DNA from: Alphaproteobacteria bacterium
GTDB taxonomy: Bacteria > Pseudomonadota > Alphaproteobacteria > Micavibrionales > Micavibrionaceae
Direction: 5' to 3'
DNA length: 64,000 bases
NCBI GenBank assembly: GCA_021776025.1
Contig: JAJFGR010000003.1
Span: forward strand, 1-64,000
The position numbers and the translations under genes are program-made. Under the pieces are notes generated by a model that saw only the letters and a program-made list of their open reading frames with translations, was not told the origin of the DNA and did no database searches. Within the stretch, counting starts at the first letter, position 1; each line of letters starts with the position of its first letter. Shown in pieces: positions 50,681 through 60,562 of this stretch.

Positions 50681-51907
50681 GTGAGTGAGATTTTAAAAAC
50701 CTACACATATAAAGCGATGTCTCAAGCTGGTGGTATTGTTCGAGGCAGCCTTGCGGCCCGTGACGATATGCATCTTAATGAGTTATTGGCGGCGTCAAAG
50801 TTTGAATTACTAACCTGTAAGCCTGTTCCTAAGTATCATGATAAATTAAGTAAGTTGCTTAAGCGCGTGCCGGTGCGGGACCTTATTCAGCTTTTTGTAC
50901 AATTGGAATTATTACAAGTTTCGCAAATTCCATTATTACAGAGTCTTCAAAATGTTCGCGAAGCAACCAGTAATCAATATCTTCATGATGCATTAGTAGA
51001 GGTTCACCAAACCGTCTCAGACGGGGGGGCATTATCTGATGCCATGAAAAGTAAAAGCGAGATTTTTGACAGTCTTTCTATTGCGATTGTTGCAGCAGGA
51101 GAAGAAACAGGCGATTTGGTTGCTTCTTGCCGCTATATCGTTCGTCACCTTAAATGGGTAGACCATATGAAAAGGCGTGTGAGTGCAGCTACTCGTTATC
51201 CGATGTTTATTATGGTTGTTGTTTTGGTGGCTATCGTTGTGATGATGGCTGTTGTCGTGCCACAAATTACACAATTTTTTGAGTTTCTGAGCGATGATGA
51301 CCTGCCTTTTTTAACTATTGCGCTTGTTATCACGTCGGATTTTTTCAGGGCTTGGTGGTGGGCTATTGGCCTGGGCTTAAGCGCTATTGCCGCTTTGTTT
51401 GTAATAGGACGCTTTATTTCTTCAGCGTTCACTTATAAGACTGACTTCCTGTTGCTGAGGCTGCCTATTTTTGGAATATTAATTCGTAAAATTAATATAT
51501 CACGTTTTATGCAAACAATATCTGCGCTTTATTCAGCGGGCATCCCGTTTCTTGATGCTATTGAAACGGCAGGTGAAATTGTTAGTAATCAAGTGCTTCG
51601 CAAAGCAACAAACGACATTTGGGACGGAATCAAAGAAGGCAAAGAATTTTCAGAGGTCCTTTTAGCCACAGGCGAGTTTCCCGAAATGGTGCCGCTTATG
51701 GTGAAAACTGCAGAAGAAACTGGCCGTATGGCAGAGATACTAAAGCAAATAAGTGAGTTTTATAATAATGATGTAGACGAAGAAATTGAGAAGATGACAG
51801 CTATGATTGAGCCAGGGTTAACGGTTATTCTCGGCGGGATGATACTTTGGATAGCTGTTGGTGTCTTCGGTCCTATATACGCACTATTTGAAACTATCGA
51901 TTTTTAA
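50681..51907 (+). CDS. Type II secretion F/PilC-like inner-membrane protein
   Basis: A 408-residue protein with two T2SSF domains (about 60-180 and 270-390) and three TM helices (about 165-190, 215-240, 370-395). Signatures are QLFVQLELLQVSQIPLLQSLQ, MVKTAEETGRMAEIL and the GLTVILGGMILWIAVGVFGPIYALF C-terminus. I start at GTG 50681, eight bases after GGAG; a GTG three codons earlier is possible. It normally works with pilus or type II secretion ATPases, but no such gene is in the window, so it is an orphan here. Confidence 0.88.
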   Translation: MSEILKTYTYKAMSQAGGIVRGSLAARDDMHLNELLAASKFELLTCKPVPKYHDKLSKLLKRVPVRDLIQLFVQLELLQVSQIPLLQSLQNVREATSNQYLHDALVEVHQTVSDGGALSDAMKSKSEIFDSLSIAIVAAGEETGDLVASCRYIVRHLKWVDHMKRRVSAATRYPMFIMVVVLVAIVVMMAVVVPQITQFFEFLSDDDLPFLTIALVITSDFFRAWWWAIGLGLSAIAALFVIGRFISSAFTYKTDFLLLRLPIFGILIRKINISRFMQTISALYSAGIPFLDAIETAGEIVSNQVLRKATNDIWDGIKEGKEFSEVLLATGEFPEMVPLMVKTAEETGRMAEILKQISEFYNNDVDEEIEKMTAMIEPGLTVILGGMILWIAVGVFGPIYALFETIDF

Positions 51908-51920
51908 TTTTTTTATTTGT

Positions 51921-51955
51921 GTTCGGATTCATGTAAATAATCGAGATTTTTTATG
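51921..51955. repeat. Copy of 49808-49842 (35-bp repeat)
   Basis: GTTCGGATTCATGTAAATAA and the following 15 bases match 49808-49842 with one base difference. The first copy lies inside the minus-strand hypothetical gene at 49680. The two copies bracket the PilC-like gene and suggest a duplicated or inserted segment. Confidence 0.8.
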
Positions 51956-52063
51956 CTTGCGTTCATTGATAATCCATCATGATTTAACTCTCAAAGAGGT
52001 AGCATTTTTAGGTTTAGATGGCTAGATGAGAAGATGTGATTAGAGTGCTTAAGTGTTTGCACT

Positions 52064-55000
52064 TTACGTTGTAACTTCTTTTTTCAAGGTTATTTCACTC
52101 TGAGCAAAAGAGCTGCGTAATTCTTCCAGCATTTCTGATAAAGCGCTAAAATTCCCTTCACCGCCGTCATTGATTTCGCTAGCCTTATGTTCGATATTTG
52201 CGGCGAGTTCCGAGACCTTCATTGCGCCAAGGCTGGCGCTTGAGGATTTGAGAGGATGGGCGTTATCGGCCACCAGCTTAGCATCACCGTTTGTCAGTCC
52301 TTCTTCAGCCCGGGCTATATATTTAGCGCTATTCTGCAAATATTTCTCAACCAATGGCCCAAATTTATCGCCCATGAGCTCTTTCATTTCCTCCAGTGTT
52401 TGGTAATCGATGTCGTCGGTTTGATCTGTTTTCTGGGGGGCGTTTGGTTTTTCACTTTCTTCATTATTCGCAGCGGTATCATCTGAAAGCCATTTTCTTA
52501 ATACGCCGATCATTGCCTGTTTCTTGACGGGTTTTGTGATGTAATCATCCATTCCGGCATCATAACACTTTTGATCATCGCCTTTCATCGCATAGGCTGT
52601 GAAGGCAACGATAGGGGTTCTGTCAAAACTTTTCTGCTCTTCTAGGCTGCGGATTGTTCTTGTGGCTTCAAACCCATCCATTTCCGGCATGTTGCAATCC
52701 ATGAATACCAGATCAAAATGCCGCTGCTTCATTAGTCTTACAGCTTCCTTACCGTTAGCTGCGAGCGTGACGTGGCAGCCCATTTTCTGCAGCATGGTTG
52801 TGGCGACAATCTGATTGGTTGGATTGTCTTCGGCGAGGAGTATTTGCGCGTCGTTAAAGTTCTGATCATCTATTTTATCATCATCTTTTTTGGCGTGAGA
52901 TTCGCGTAATATATGGCGTGTGATGAGATCAATTTTAGATGTACCATTACGCATGGATTGAATAGCACAAAGGGCTTTGATGATATCGTGGCCGCTGGCT
53001 GGTTTAGTCAGGTATCCGCTAAACCCTATATCCTGCATCCGTTTGTTGTCGCCCCGGCTGGGTGCGGAGGAGACCATAAGCAAAGATATAGTTTTGAGGG
53101 AGGTGTCATTCTTAATGACTTTGGCTAGCTCAAAGCCGTCCATGCCTGGCATCATGTAATCCAGCACGCCCATAGCAAAGGGCCGACCATCCGCTGCGGC
53201 TTCTTTTATAAGTCTGAGGGCTTCTTCACTGGAAGAAGCAATGGTAATATCCATGCTGTGTTTGCGCATTTGTTCAGCGGCAATGTTTTGTGCGACCAAA
53301 TTATCATCGACGATAATAGCGCGGATTCCTGACAGGTTGGCTGAAAAGTCTATGTTCGCACGCTCTTGTGCATTTTTATCGCGTTCAAGCTGGAAGGTAA
53401 ACCAGAATGTAGAGCCTACATTAAGTGTGCTGTTCACACCAATGTCACCGTCCATCATATGTGTCAGTTCCTGACAAATTGCCAGCCCTAAGCCGGTGCC
53501 GCCGAATTTGCGGGTGGTGGAGCCATCGGCCTGGGAGAATTTGTGAAAAATGTAATCTTGTTTGTCTTCAGGAATGCCAATTCCTGTATCCTCAACAGAA
53601 GAGCGGAACTCAATAGCGCCGCCCGGAGTTTCATGAAAATCTAGATCGATCAGGATATGACCGGCTTCAGTGAATTTTAAAGCATTGCTGGCCAGATTAA
53701 GGAATATCTGCCGTACACGGCCCGGGTCACCTATCACATAGCGCGGTATGTCGGGTGCAAAGCGTAGTAAAATTTCTAGTCCGTTTTCTTGTGCCTTGAT
53801 GGCAATAATGTCGGCGACTTCTTCTACCAGTATTTGTAGATCAAATGGAATAATTTCAAATTCCAGCTTGCCTGCTTCGATCTTGGAAAAATCGAGAATA
53901 TCGTTTACCAGTTGCAAGAGGTTTTCTGCTGAGGACATTACTGTGCGAGCGTATGAGCCTTGAGTTTCGCTCAGAGTTGTTTCCAAAAGCAAGTTCGTCA
54001 TGCCGATAACGCCATTCATGGGGGTGCGGATTTCATGACTCATATTTGCCAAAAACTCGGATTTTAGACGTGTGGCTTCCTCGGCTTTCATTTTAGCCTG
54101 TTGAAGCTCTATGGCTTGACCTTCAAGGTTTTTTGAATATTCAAACAACTGGCGTTCGGCATTTTTTTGGTCGGTGATATTGGATAATGAGCCAACCATT
54201 CTTAACGGTTTATCATCTGTATCACGCGTTGTGACCGCCTTAGCACGGAACCAAAGATATTCACCGGATTTAACTCTCAATCTGTATTCTGTGTAAAAAG
54301 GGGCGTCATCTTTGAAATGTAATTTGATTTCTGCAGCAACACGCTCTCTGTCGTCTTCGTGTAGGCGTGATGAAAGCTCGCTGTGTCCGGCCTCTATCTC
54401 ATTATCTTCATAGCCCAGCAGCTTTTTGAATTGTGGCGACCAATATTGTTTATCTTCATTGACATTAAGCCAGTCGCAGATACCGTCATTAGCACCCTCC
54501 ATAGCCAACTCAAAACGCTCTTTTGCTTCTTTGAGCTGGGCTGTTCGATCTTCCACTTCTTTAGCTATAACGGCTTGCCGACGAATGAGTGAACCGAGCA
54601 TAAAATAAATAAACACTGAGAAGAAAAACCCGAAAACGGCAATGACAATGGATATATTATGATCGGCGATATGTTTGAACCCTTTGCTCGAGTTCCAGAT
54701 AATGGTCCATGTCTGTCCGGCAATTTCAATGCTTGTTTGTTTTTGAAAAGATTGATTGCCGGCTGATACAGTTTTTTCTGTATTTGTGTCATAAATTAAA
54801 GCTTCAGGCATGGCTTTCATGTCGTCATAAACTTTAAAACTAAGCTGATTTTTGCTAATGTCTGTAAGATCGCGCAGAAAGTTTGATCCTATGAATGGGG
54901 TATAAACCCAACCTTTCAAATGAGCGCGCCGTTCCTTTACGCTTGAGGGCATGCCCTTAACATCATACACAGGGATAAGTAATAAAAATCCGGCCTGTTT

Positions 55001-56164
55001 TTTGTTGTCTTGCACAAGTTCAATTTTTTTTGTCAAAGCAGGGGTGCCAAAGTCACGGGCACGCTCGGCAGCTTCGCGGCGATTGGCTTCAAACCCGATA
55101 TCAAGACCTATGGCCTTTATATTATGCTTTGCGGGCTCAATAAATTTTATGATAAATTTATCAGCATGCGGCGTATCGGGATGGTTTTTAAAGTTTGGCG
55201 CTTCATCTTGTCTGACAATTTGTAGATAGTTTTCCAGATCCTGGGCCAAAACGTAGTCGATATAACCGACACCGTTTATTCCTGGCAAATGAGTGTCAGT
55301 ATCCAAGGCGTTAACGTAGGCATTCCATTCGCTTCTTTCTACTGACTTTGAGGCGTAATAAAGCCCAAGACTGCTCCACAGGCTTTGTTCATAGAGTTTA
55401 TAGCGACCTTTTAAGGCGTGTTGTGTGTCAAGTACAAGCGTATCAAAATATTCCTTATTTCGTGCATTTATTGATTCTAATACGCTGTGCCAGGAAAACA
55501 GAGTGATTACAACGACTGCGGCGGCTACAGAGAAGGGGACTAGTTCCGAGATGTTAAGCTTTTCTTCCCCTAGTCTAAGGCGCTTGCAAAAAAGCATACC
55601 ACTACTAAGGGCCATAAAACCTATTGCCGTATGAATGGCCATCTGGGTTAAGTTGCCCCAACCGTAAATGCTTTCTTCACTTCCCAAATACGCAAGAAGT
55701 ACGATGATAGATAAAACACAAATTGTGGCTGCGAGGCTGATCATTGTGGCTGGTTTGTGGTTGGCGAGTAGAAGAGCCAAACCACTCAAGAAAAAACATA
55801 GTGCCGTAATAGGGGCCATCCGGCCTGGATGGGAGGCCTTGGTCATGATGGTTTGATCGATAAGAAGTTGATCAAGACCAATGTTGGTGTTGGAAATATA
55901 CTGGCCCAGAGTAAGCGCGCCAATTAGGAGCACAACAAGTCCCAAAATTTGTGGCATGAAAGGTGTTTTGAAAATCAACAATACAAGGCCTAACCCAGCG
56001 AATAAAAAGCAAAGAGCGGCGTTATAGTGCATAGGGGCAAAAGCTGGATTGACCTGAATCAGGGTTGCATTATCCGTGTGCCAGCCGAAAATGACAGCGC
56101 CGCCGAAAACAATTGGCAGCAAGCTGCATATTACGGCATAAAAAGTAATGTTCCTGAAGTCCAT
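52064..56164 (-). CDS. Hybrid sensor kinase with CHASE, PAS, two receivers and Hpt
   Basis: A 1366-residue protein. About eight TM helices in residues 1-225 (a MASE-like region), a CHASE domain (about 225-445), another TM (about 505-525), PAS (about 545-665), HisKA with H in LANMSHEIRTPMNG near 710, HATPase (about 810-930), receiver 1 (about 945-1065, aspartate in LDYMMPGMDG), receiver 2 (about 1107-1225, aspartate in FMDCNMPEMDG) and Hpt (about 1260-1355, histidine in AHPLKSSSAS). It is a complete phosphorelay of BarA-like build. The output regulator is not adjacent. Confidence 0.93.
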   Translation of the reverse strand: MDFRNITFYAVICSLLPIVFGGAVIFGWHTDNATLIQVNPAFAPMHYNAALCFLFAGLGLVLLIFKTPFMPQILGLVVLLIGALTLGQYISNTNIGLDQLLIDQTIMTKASHPGRMAPITALCFFLSGLALLLANHKPATMISLAATICVLSIIVLLAYLGSEESIYGWGNLTQMAIHTAIGFMALSSGMLFCKRLRLGEEKLNISELVPFSVAAAVVVITLFSWHSVLESINARNKEYFDTLVLDTQHALKGRYKLYEQSLWSSLGLYYASKSVERSEWNAYVNALDTDTHLPGINGVGYIDYVLAQDLENYLQIVRQDEAPNFKNHPDTPHADKFIIKFIEPAKHNIKAIGLDIGFEANRREAAERARDFGTPALTKKIELVQDNKKQAGFLLLIPVYDVKGMPSSVKERRAHLKGWVYTPFIGSNFLRDLTDISKNQLSFKVYDDMKAMPEALIYDTNTEKTVSAGNQSFQKQTSIEIAGQTWTIIWNSSKGFKHIADHNISIVIAVFGFFFSVFIYFMLGSLIRRQAVIAKEVEDRTAQLKEAKERFELAMEGANDGICDWLNVNEDKQYWSPQFKKLLGYEDNEIEAGHSELSSRLHEDDRERVAAEIKLHFKDDAPFYTEYRLRVKSGEYLWFRAKAVTTRDTDDKPLRMVGSLSNITDQKNAERQLFEYSKNLEGQAIELQQAKMKAEEATRLKSEFLANMSHEIRTPMNGVIGMTNLLLETTLSETQGSYARTVMSSAENLLQLVNDILDFSKIEAGKLEFEIIPFDLQILVEEVADIIAIKAQENGLEILLRFAPDIPRYVIGDPGRVRQIFLNLASNALKFTEAGHILIDLDFHETPGGAIEFRSSVEDTGIGIPEDKQDYIFHKFSQADGSTTRKFGGTGLGLAICQELTHMMDGDIGVNSTLNVGSTFWFTFQLERDKNAQERANIDFSANLSGIRAIIVDDNLVAQNIAAEQMRKHSMDITIASSSEEALRLIKEAAADGRPFAMGVLDYMMPGMDGFELAKVIKNDTSLKTISLLMVSSAPSRGDNKRMQDIGFSGYLTKPASGHDIIKALCAIQSMRNGTSKIDLITRHILRESHAKKDDDKIDDQNFNDAQILLAEDNPTNQIVATTMLQKMGCHVTLAANGKEAVRLMKQRHFDLVFMDCNMPEMDGFEATRTIRSLEEQKSFDRTPIVAFTAYAMKGDDQKCYDAGMDDYITKPVKKQAMIGVLRKWLSDDTAANNEESEKPNAPQKTDQTDDIDYQTLEEMKELMGDKFGPLVEKYLQNSAKYIARAEEGLTNGDAKLVADNAHPLKSSSASLGAMKVSELAANIEHKASEINDGGEGNFSALSEMLEELRSSFAQSEITLKKEVTT

Positions 56165-56345
56165 GAATTTCCCTTTTATTAGGTTCCGTGTTTACAGAAG
56201 CGCAGTCAATCGGTTAGATTTATATCGCACTGCTATGGTCCTGATTCTTTCTTCGCATCAGCTAGTATGCCTGAAATTTAGCTGCACGTTAAGGTTGTGT
56301 GTTTGTTTCACACAGGAAGCTGCTTTAGCTGGCAAATGATTTATA

Positions 56346-57458
56346 TTGTACTCGCAAAGGTCGGTAATTGGAGGCCATTTTTATGGACATTCGGAGTTGA
56401 TAGAAGACATTATTCGAAAAACCACCGAGTATTTGGCTGTGCCCTCGGTTGTTGGGTATGAACAGCTATTTATGAATTTTCTTTATAATGATTTTAAAAA
56501 AATAGGGCTTAGTGTTTTCAAAAGTGATGGCGTTCTTGAAATTCACGGGGATGCCCCGAAGGAAGCCATTATTTGTGCGCATATTGATCGCCATGGCCTT
56601 ATTAGTCTTGGCGGCGATGAATATGTTTATGCTGCGCAATATATAAAAGAAATTAAATATGGCGAGAACAATCGCTCATCGCAGAAACAGGTTGAATCTA
56701 TCGCTAAACGTTTCGAGGGTGAGGGGGTTTACGCGTATCATCCTGATACAGGTGAGGTTCTTGCGGAGGGCGTTATTGAGGCATGCTATCCGCATATGAA
56801 GGATAATGATGCGTTGTTTGACGTCGAAGGAATTGCACAACTTGAGCAAAATATTCCGTTGGCCTATTCCCGGCAGTCCAGTTTTGAGAATGGTTTGTTT
56901 AAAGGGCAAATAGACAATGTTATTTCCATTGCTGTTGTTTATGCGCTTTTTAAAGCGGGGTATCAGGGGATGGCTTTGCTGGCCTGCGAAGAGGAAATTG
57001 GTAAAAGCTGGATACATATTGCTGAGTATCTGGATGGCATGCACATTGAAACGGACAGGTTGATTGTATTGGATACCAGTCCGTATGATGATCAGGCTTT
57101 TATTGAAGAAGGGCCCGTGATCTTTCGTAACCGTGATAAGAGCGCGGTGTTTAACAAAGATATTGTGGACCAGCTTAAAGCGCGCTGCGAAGCTCTTGGA
57201 AGCGCGTTTCAGGTTAAGGATGAGGTTTTATTGGCGAGCGGCAAAGAGATAGAAGATCTGGGTTCAACGGAGCTTGGCCGGATGGTGCAGGGAACGGAAG
57301 GAAAGTGGTCGGGCGCTACGGTGCAAATTCCGACGCTGATGTATCACACCAGCAATGAAACCACGAGCGTGAGGGCCGTCGAGAATTACTATGGCTTCTT
57401 GCGTAACATCTTGATTGAAGACAGGATAGCGATTGGCGTTGATAACCTAAGCGTTTAA
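56346..57458 (+). CDS. M42-like metallopeptidase
   Basis: A 370-residue protein with the dinuclear metal-site pattern of the M42/M28 clan: CAHIDRHG near 80 (H-x-D), GQIDNVIS near 190, CEEEIG near 217, LDTSPYD near 240 and YHTSNETTSVRAVENY near 337. It is likely an aminopeptidase. The start is unclear: TTG 56346 has no ribosome-binding site, and TTGGAGG at 56368 is followed only by an out-of-frame ATG. A start at TTG 56395 would cost about 16 residues. It is convergent with the sulfotransferase gene, overlapping by four bases. Confidence 0.75.
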   Translation: MYSQRSVIGGHFYGHSELIEDIIRKTTEYLAVPSVVGYEQLFMNFLYNDFKKIGLSVFKSDGVLEIHGDAPKEAIICAHIDRHGLISLGGDEYVYAAQYIKEIKYGENNRSSQKQVESIAKRFEGEGVYAYHPDTGEVLAEGVIEACYPHMKDNDALFDVEGIAQLEQNIPLAYSRQSSFENGLFKGQIDNVISIAVVYALFKAGYQGMALLACEEEIGKSWIHIAEYLDGMHIETDRLIVLDTSPYDDQAFIEEGPVIFRNRDKSAVFNKDIVDQLKARCEALGSAFQVKDEVLLASGKEIEDLGSTELGRMVQGTEGKWSGATVQIPTLMYHTSNETTSVRAVENYYGFLRNILIEDRIAIGVDNLSV

Positions 57459-59836
57459 ATATCCAGCAGCTCTTTTGCGGGGCCGGATTCCAGACGCTTG
57501 ATTAATGGTTGAAGCTCGTCGCCATAGCGTTCCCAGGATTTCACAGAGGTTTTGTAAACGGGTTTAATGACCTGCATTTTTGAGGCTGTTAGCACGGCGC
57601 GTTTTTGTTTGTGTGGTTCAAGGCAGGCATCATCCCAAGGCAGATCCACATAATCTATCAATTTTCTGGCTTGGCTTTCAAAGTTGCTTACCGTTTCCTC
57701 GTAATCAATTTCAATGAAGCGATCGCCTAAATATGTACGCCAGTGTTCCATGAGATCGACATACATGTTGTAGTAATCTGCCAGTTCCTCAAGATCGTAT
57801 GACCAGTATTGTCCGCGGGCAAAGTTTTGTTTGTAACATGATAAGCACGTGTCAATCGGGTTGCGGCGGCAATGAATAATTTTTGAATCCGGTAAGATGG
57901 CCAAAATTTTCCCTAGGCTAGAGAAGTTTCCGGGCATTTTGTCTGTGATGCGAAGGGCTTTACTGCTTGGGTCTCGGGGCTTGATTTGATTGATGTACCA
58001 CTCACCTTGCTTCGCGGCGTTGTTTTCATTCAGCACGCCGAATTCCTGATCAAGTATGCTAATTTCTAAAAGCTCACCGGCCCCATACACATCGGCATGT
58101 GAAGATATGGTTTGTTCCGTAAGGGTTGTTCCAGAGCGTGGCATGCCGACAATAAAGACAGGGAGATCGGATTTAAACCCTTTGCCTTTAAATCTTGCTA
58201 GTTCTTTTTTTATGTCACTTTCGTAGATGGCCTCAAAATTATTTCGTTGTCTTTCACTGTCATAAGGAATTTGCTGCCTTTTATATTGGTTGCCTTTTTG
58301 CAGGTGTTCGAAAGCTTTTTTGTAATCGCCGATATCTTCATAGGCAGAGAAAAGTGCGAAGTTTAAAACGCAAGCCTGATCGATCCCAAAATGTTCGACG
58401 GTTTTTTCGAGTTCGACCATTTTTTGAAAGTCAGGATCATCCGCAGTGAATTTTTTTGTCTTGCTTAAAGTGTGGTACAAGGCCGGTAAGTTTATATGCT
58501 CTGCTTGCGCTTTTTTCACGTATTCATGAGCTTTTTCTTTATCGCCCATCGTTAAATTTAATTCGGCCAAACAAATTAAAGCAACTGGCATACCCGGTTT
58601 CATTTCCAAGGCTTTCTTGAAACATTCTTCAGCTTCTTCAATGCGATTGGAAATGTGGCAAATGCTGCCTTTGCGCATGTAGGCATCTGGCATTTCGGGG
58701 TTTAGTTCGACGGCCTTGTCGACAGCGTCCAGAGCTTCTTCAATCTTATTACCACGCTCAAGAACGTTGGATAGGCGGATATAAACATGGGAAGAGTCAG
58801 GCTCAAGTTCTTTGGCCTTTTCAAGCTCTATTTCGGCGTCACCATAGCGGTCTTGCATAAACAATACATCTGCAAGTTCGATACGGACTTCTGCGGAGTC
58901 GGGCTTTAAGATAGTCGCTTTTTGTATGGCTTGTTCGGCTTCTTCCATTTGGCCGATAGAACGGTGGGCAATACTCAGATTCATGAGTGCGTCGGCATAA
59001 TCCGATTTATAAGAAATGGCAATCCGGGCTTCCTGAATGGCTTCTTCATAACGGCTTTGTCGGATAAGAGTGATACATAGATTGTTGTGGGCTTCAATAT
59101 AATCAGGCTTTTGTGCGATAGAGCTACGGTACCATTGTTCGGCTTCTTCAAAATTGCCCATGTCCAAAAGCGCGTTGGCAAGATTATTCATAGCCTGGGC
59201 ATGATTTGGATCAAGTTCCAGCGCTTTTCTGCATTTTTCTGCAGCAAGCTCGAGCTGCCCCATTTCGCGCAAGGCATTGCCGAGGTTGTTCCATGCAAAG
59301 GCAAAATCAGGATTAATTTCAATAGCTTTTTCCCAGGCCTCAACTGCTTCTTCTTTGCGCCCTAATTTTACGAGTGCTGTGCCAAGGTTAAGCCAGGCTT
59401 CGGGAATGTTTGGGTCTTTTTCAATGCCCGCGCGGGCGGCTTTTTCCGCGTCTTCAAAGCGATCAGCAAGCCATAAGGTATGCGATTTGTTCCAATAGCT
59501 GTTGGTGAAGCTTGGGTCTGTTTTTATACCTTGGTCATAAGCGGTTATGGCCTCATTAATGCGGCCAACCTCGTTGAGCATGATGCCGTAATTACACCAC
59601 CATTCAGCTTCGGCATCTTCGGCTTCGACTGCCTTTTCTATATGTTCAAGTGCGGCTAAAACATCGCCCATGAAATAGAGCGCTAAGCTTAATAAGTAGT
59701 GGCTGTTATGGTGCTCGGGCTGCGATTTTATGATATCTTCGAGTACCATTTTAGCAACGCGGTAATTGTCTTGCTTCATATGCCCTATGGCAATATTAAC
59801 AGCTTCATCAAGAGTAATTTCTTTTTGTTCAATCAT
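57455..59836 (-). CDS. TPR-repeat sulfotransferase
   Basis: A 793-residue protein with about 14 tetratricopeptide repeats in residues 5-480 (for example AWLNLGTALVKLGRKEEAVEAWEKAIEINP) and a C-terminal sulfotransferase domain (about 555-790). The PAPS-binding loop is VFIVGMPRSGTTLTEQ near 555, and the 3'-phosphate site lies around IIHCRRNPIDTCLSCY near 650. TPR-sulfotransferases are common in marine alphaproteobacteria and modify glycans or proteins by an unknown route. No sulfate-activation genes are nearby. Confidence 0.9.
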   Translation of the reverse strand: MIEQKEITLDEAVNIAIGHMKQDNYRVAKMVLEDIIKSQPEHHNSHYLLSLALYFMGDVLAALEHIEKAVEAEDAEAEWWCNYGIMLNEVGRINEAITAYDQGIKTDPSFTNSYWNKSHTLWLADRFEDAEKAARAGIEKDPNIPEAWLNLGTALVKLGRKEEAVEAWEKAIEINPDFAFAWNNLGNALREMGQLELAAEKCRKALELDPNHAQAMNNLANALLDMGNFEEAEQWYRSSIAQKPDYIEAHNNLCITLIRQSRYEEAIQEARIAISYKSDYADALMNLSIAHRSIGQMEEAEQAIQKATILKPDSAEVRIELADVLFMQDRYGDAEIELEKAKELEPDSSHVYIRLSNVLERGNKIEEALDAVDKAVELNPEMPDAYMRKGSICHISNRIEEAEECFKKALEMKPGMPVALICLAELNLTMGDKEKAHEYVKKAQAEHINLPALYHTLSKTKKFTADDPDFQKMVELEKTVEHFGIDQACVLNFALFSAYEDIGDYKKAFEHLQKGNQYKRQQIPYDSERQRNNFEAIYESDIKKELARFKGKGFKSDLPVFIVGMPRSGTTLTEQTISSHADVYGAGELLEISILDQEFGVLNENNAAKQGEWYINQIKPRDPSSKALRITDKMPGNFSSLGKILAILPDSKIIHCRRNPIDTCLSCYKQNFARGQYWSYDLEELADYYNMYVDLMEHWRTYLGDRFIEIDYEETVSNFESQARKLIDYVDLPWDDACLEPHKQKRAVLTASKMQVIKPVYKTSVKSWERYGDELQPLIKRLESGPAKELLDI

Positions 59837-59914
59837 GTTTAATTGCGGCTCACCAATATTTTGAATGTTGTTGCAACTATAATGCAGGCTATAGAAATCG
59901 CAAACGCATTAAAT

Positions 59915-60388
59915 TTATTGTAAAATAGCGGTTACACCAAAAGTTCCGGTGTATGTTCCAGAGGCTTGTGTGCTGCTTACATTTAACGTTGCGCCAATAG
60001 GGACGTTTAGAAAGGGCGCCGTTTGTGTGGTGCAGCAGCCCCCTGCATTGGTAATAATATTAAAACCGGTAACATTCATGTTGGATGTACCGTTGGTAAT
60101 AGCGAAAGTGGCGCCCGTGACGCTGAATTGGATGGGTCTGAAAGGAAAACCTTGCGACACGACGCAGCGCGCTCTGGAAATGGGACCTCCTGCAGTTACA
60201 CAGCTGGATGTGCTGGTATTGTCAGGGCGCACCGTGACTGTACCGGCGGCGCCGCATGTAATGATTTCGCCGAATATCAAGGGGCTTAAGCAATTCAGGC
60301 TTTGCGCAAAAACTTTTGAGGGAAACACCGCCACAAGCGTAGCAAGAGAAAGGTGGATGAGGAATTGTTTGTCTTTTTGCTTTTTCAT
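59915..60388 (-). CDS. Secreted DUF4402-like protein 1
   Basis: A 157-residue protein with a signal peptide ending PSKVFAQ. The mature part is a beta-rich domain of DUF4402 type, with FGEIITCGAAGTVTVRPDN at the start and the final strand ASGTYTGTFGVTAILQ. It has six or more cysteines (two adjacent in GGCCTTQ), unlike the other two copies. DUF4402 proteins resemble pilin-like or surface subunits. It is oriented away from the SET gene. Confidence 0.75.
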   Translation of the reverse strand: MKKQKDKQFLIHLSLATLVAVFPSKVFAQSLNCLSPLIFGEIITCGAAGTVTVRPDNTSTSSCVTAGGPISRARCVVSQGFPFRPIQFSVTGATFAITNGTSNMNVTGFNIITNAGGCCTTQTAPFLNVPIGATLNVSSTQASGTYTGTFGVTAILQ

Positions 60389-60562
60389 GGGGTTTAAGAA
60401 GTATCTAGCTGTTTCTTTGGTTACTCAAGTTACACTTAAAGGGTAATCTGTGTGCAATGTATATCTAAAGTTCTGTTAAAATCAAATCAAGCATTTATGT
60501 TTATTCTTAAAATCATATCTTAAACGTTCTTGAATTTAGCCTAGGGCGTACATTAAAGTCGT

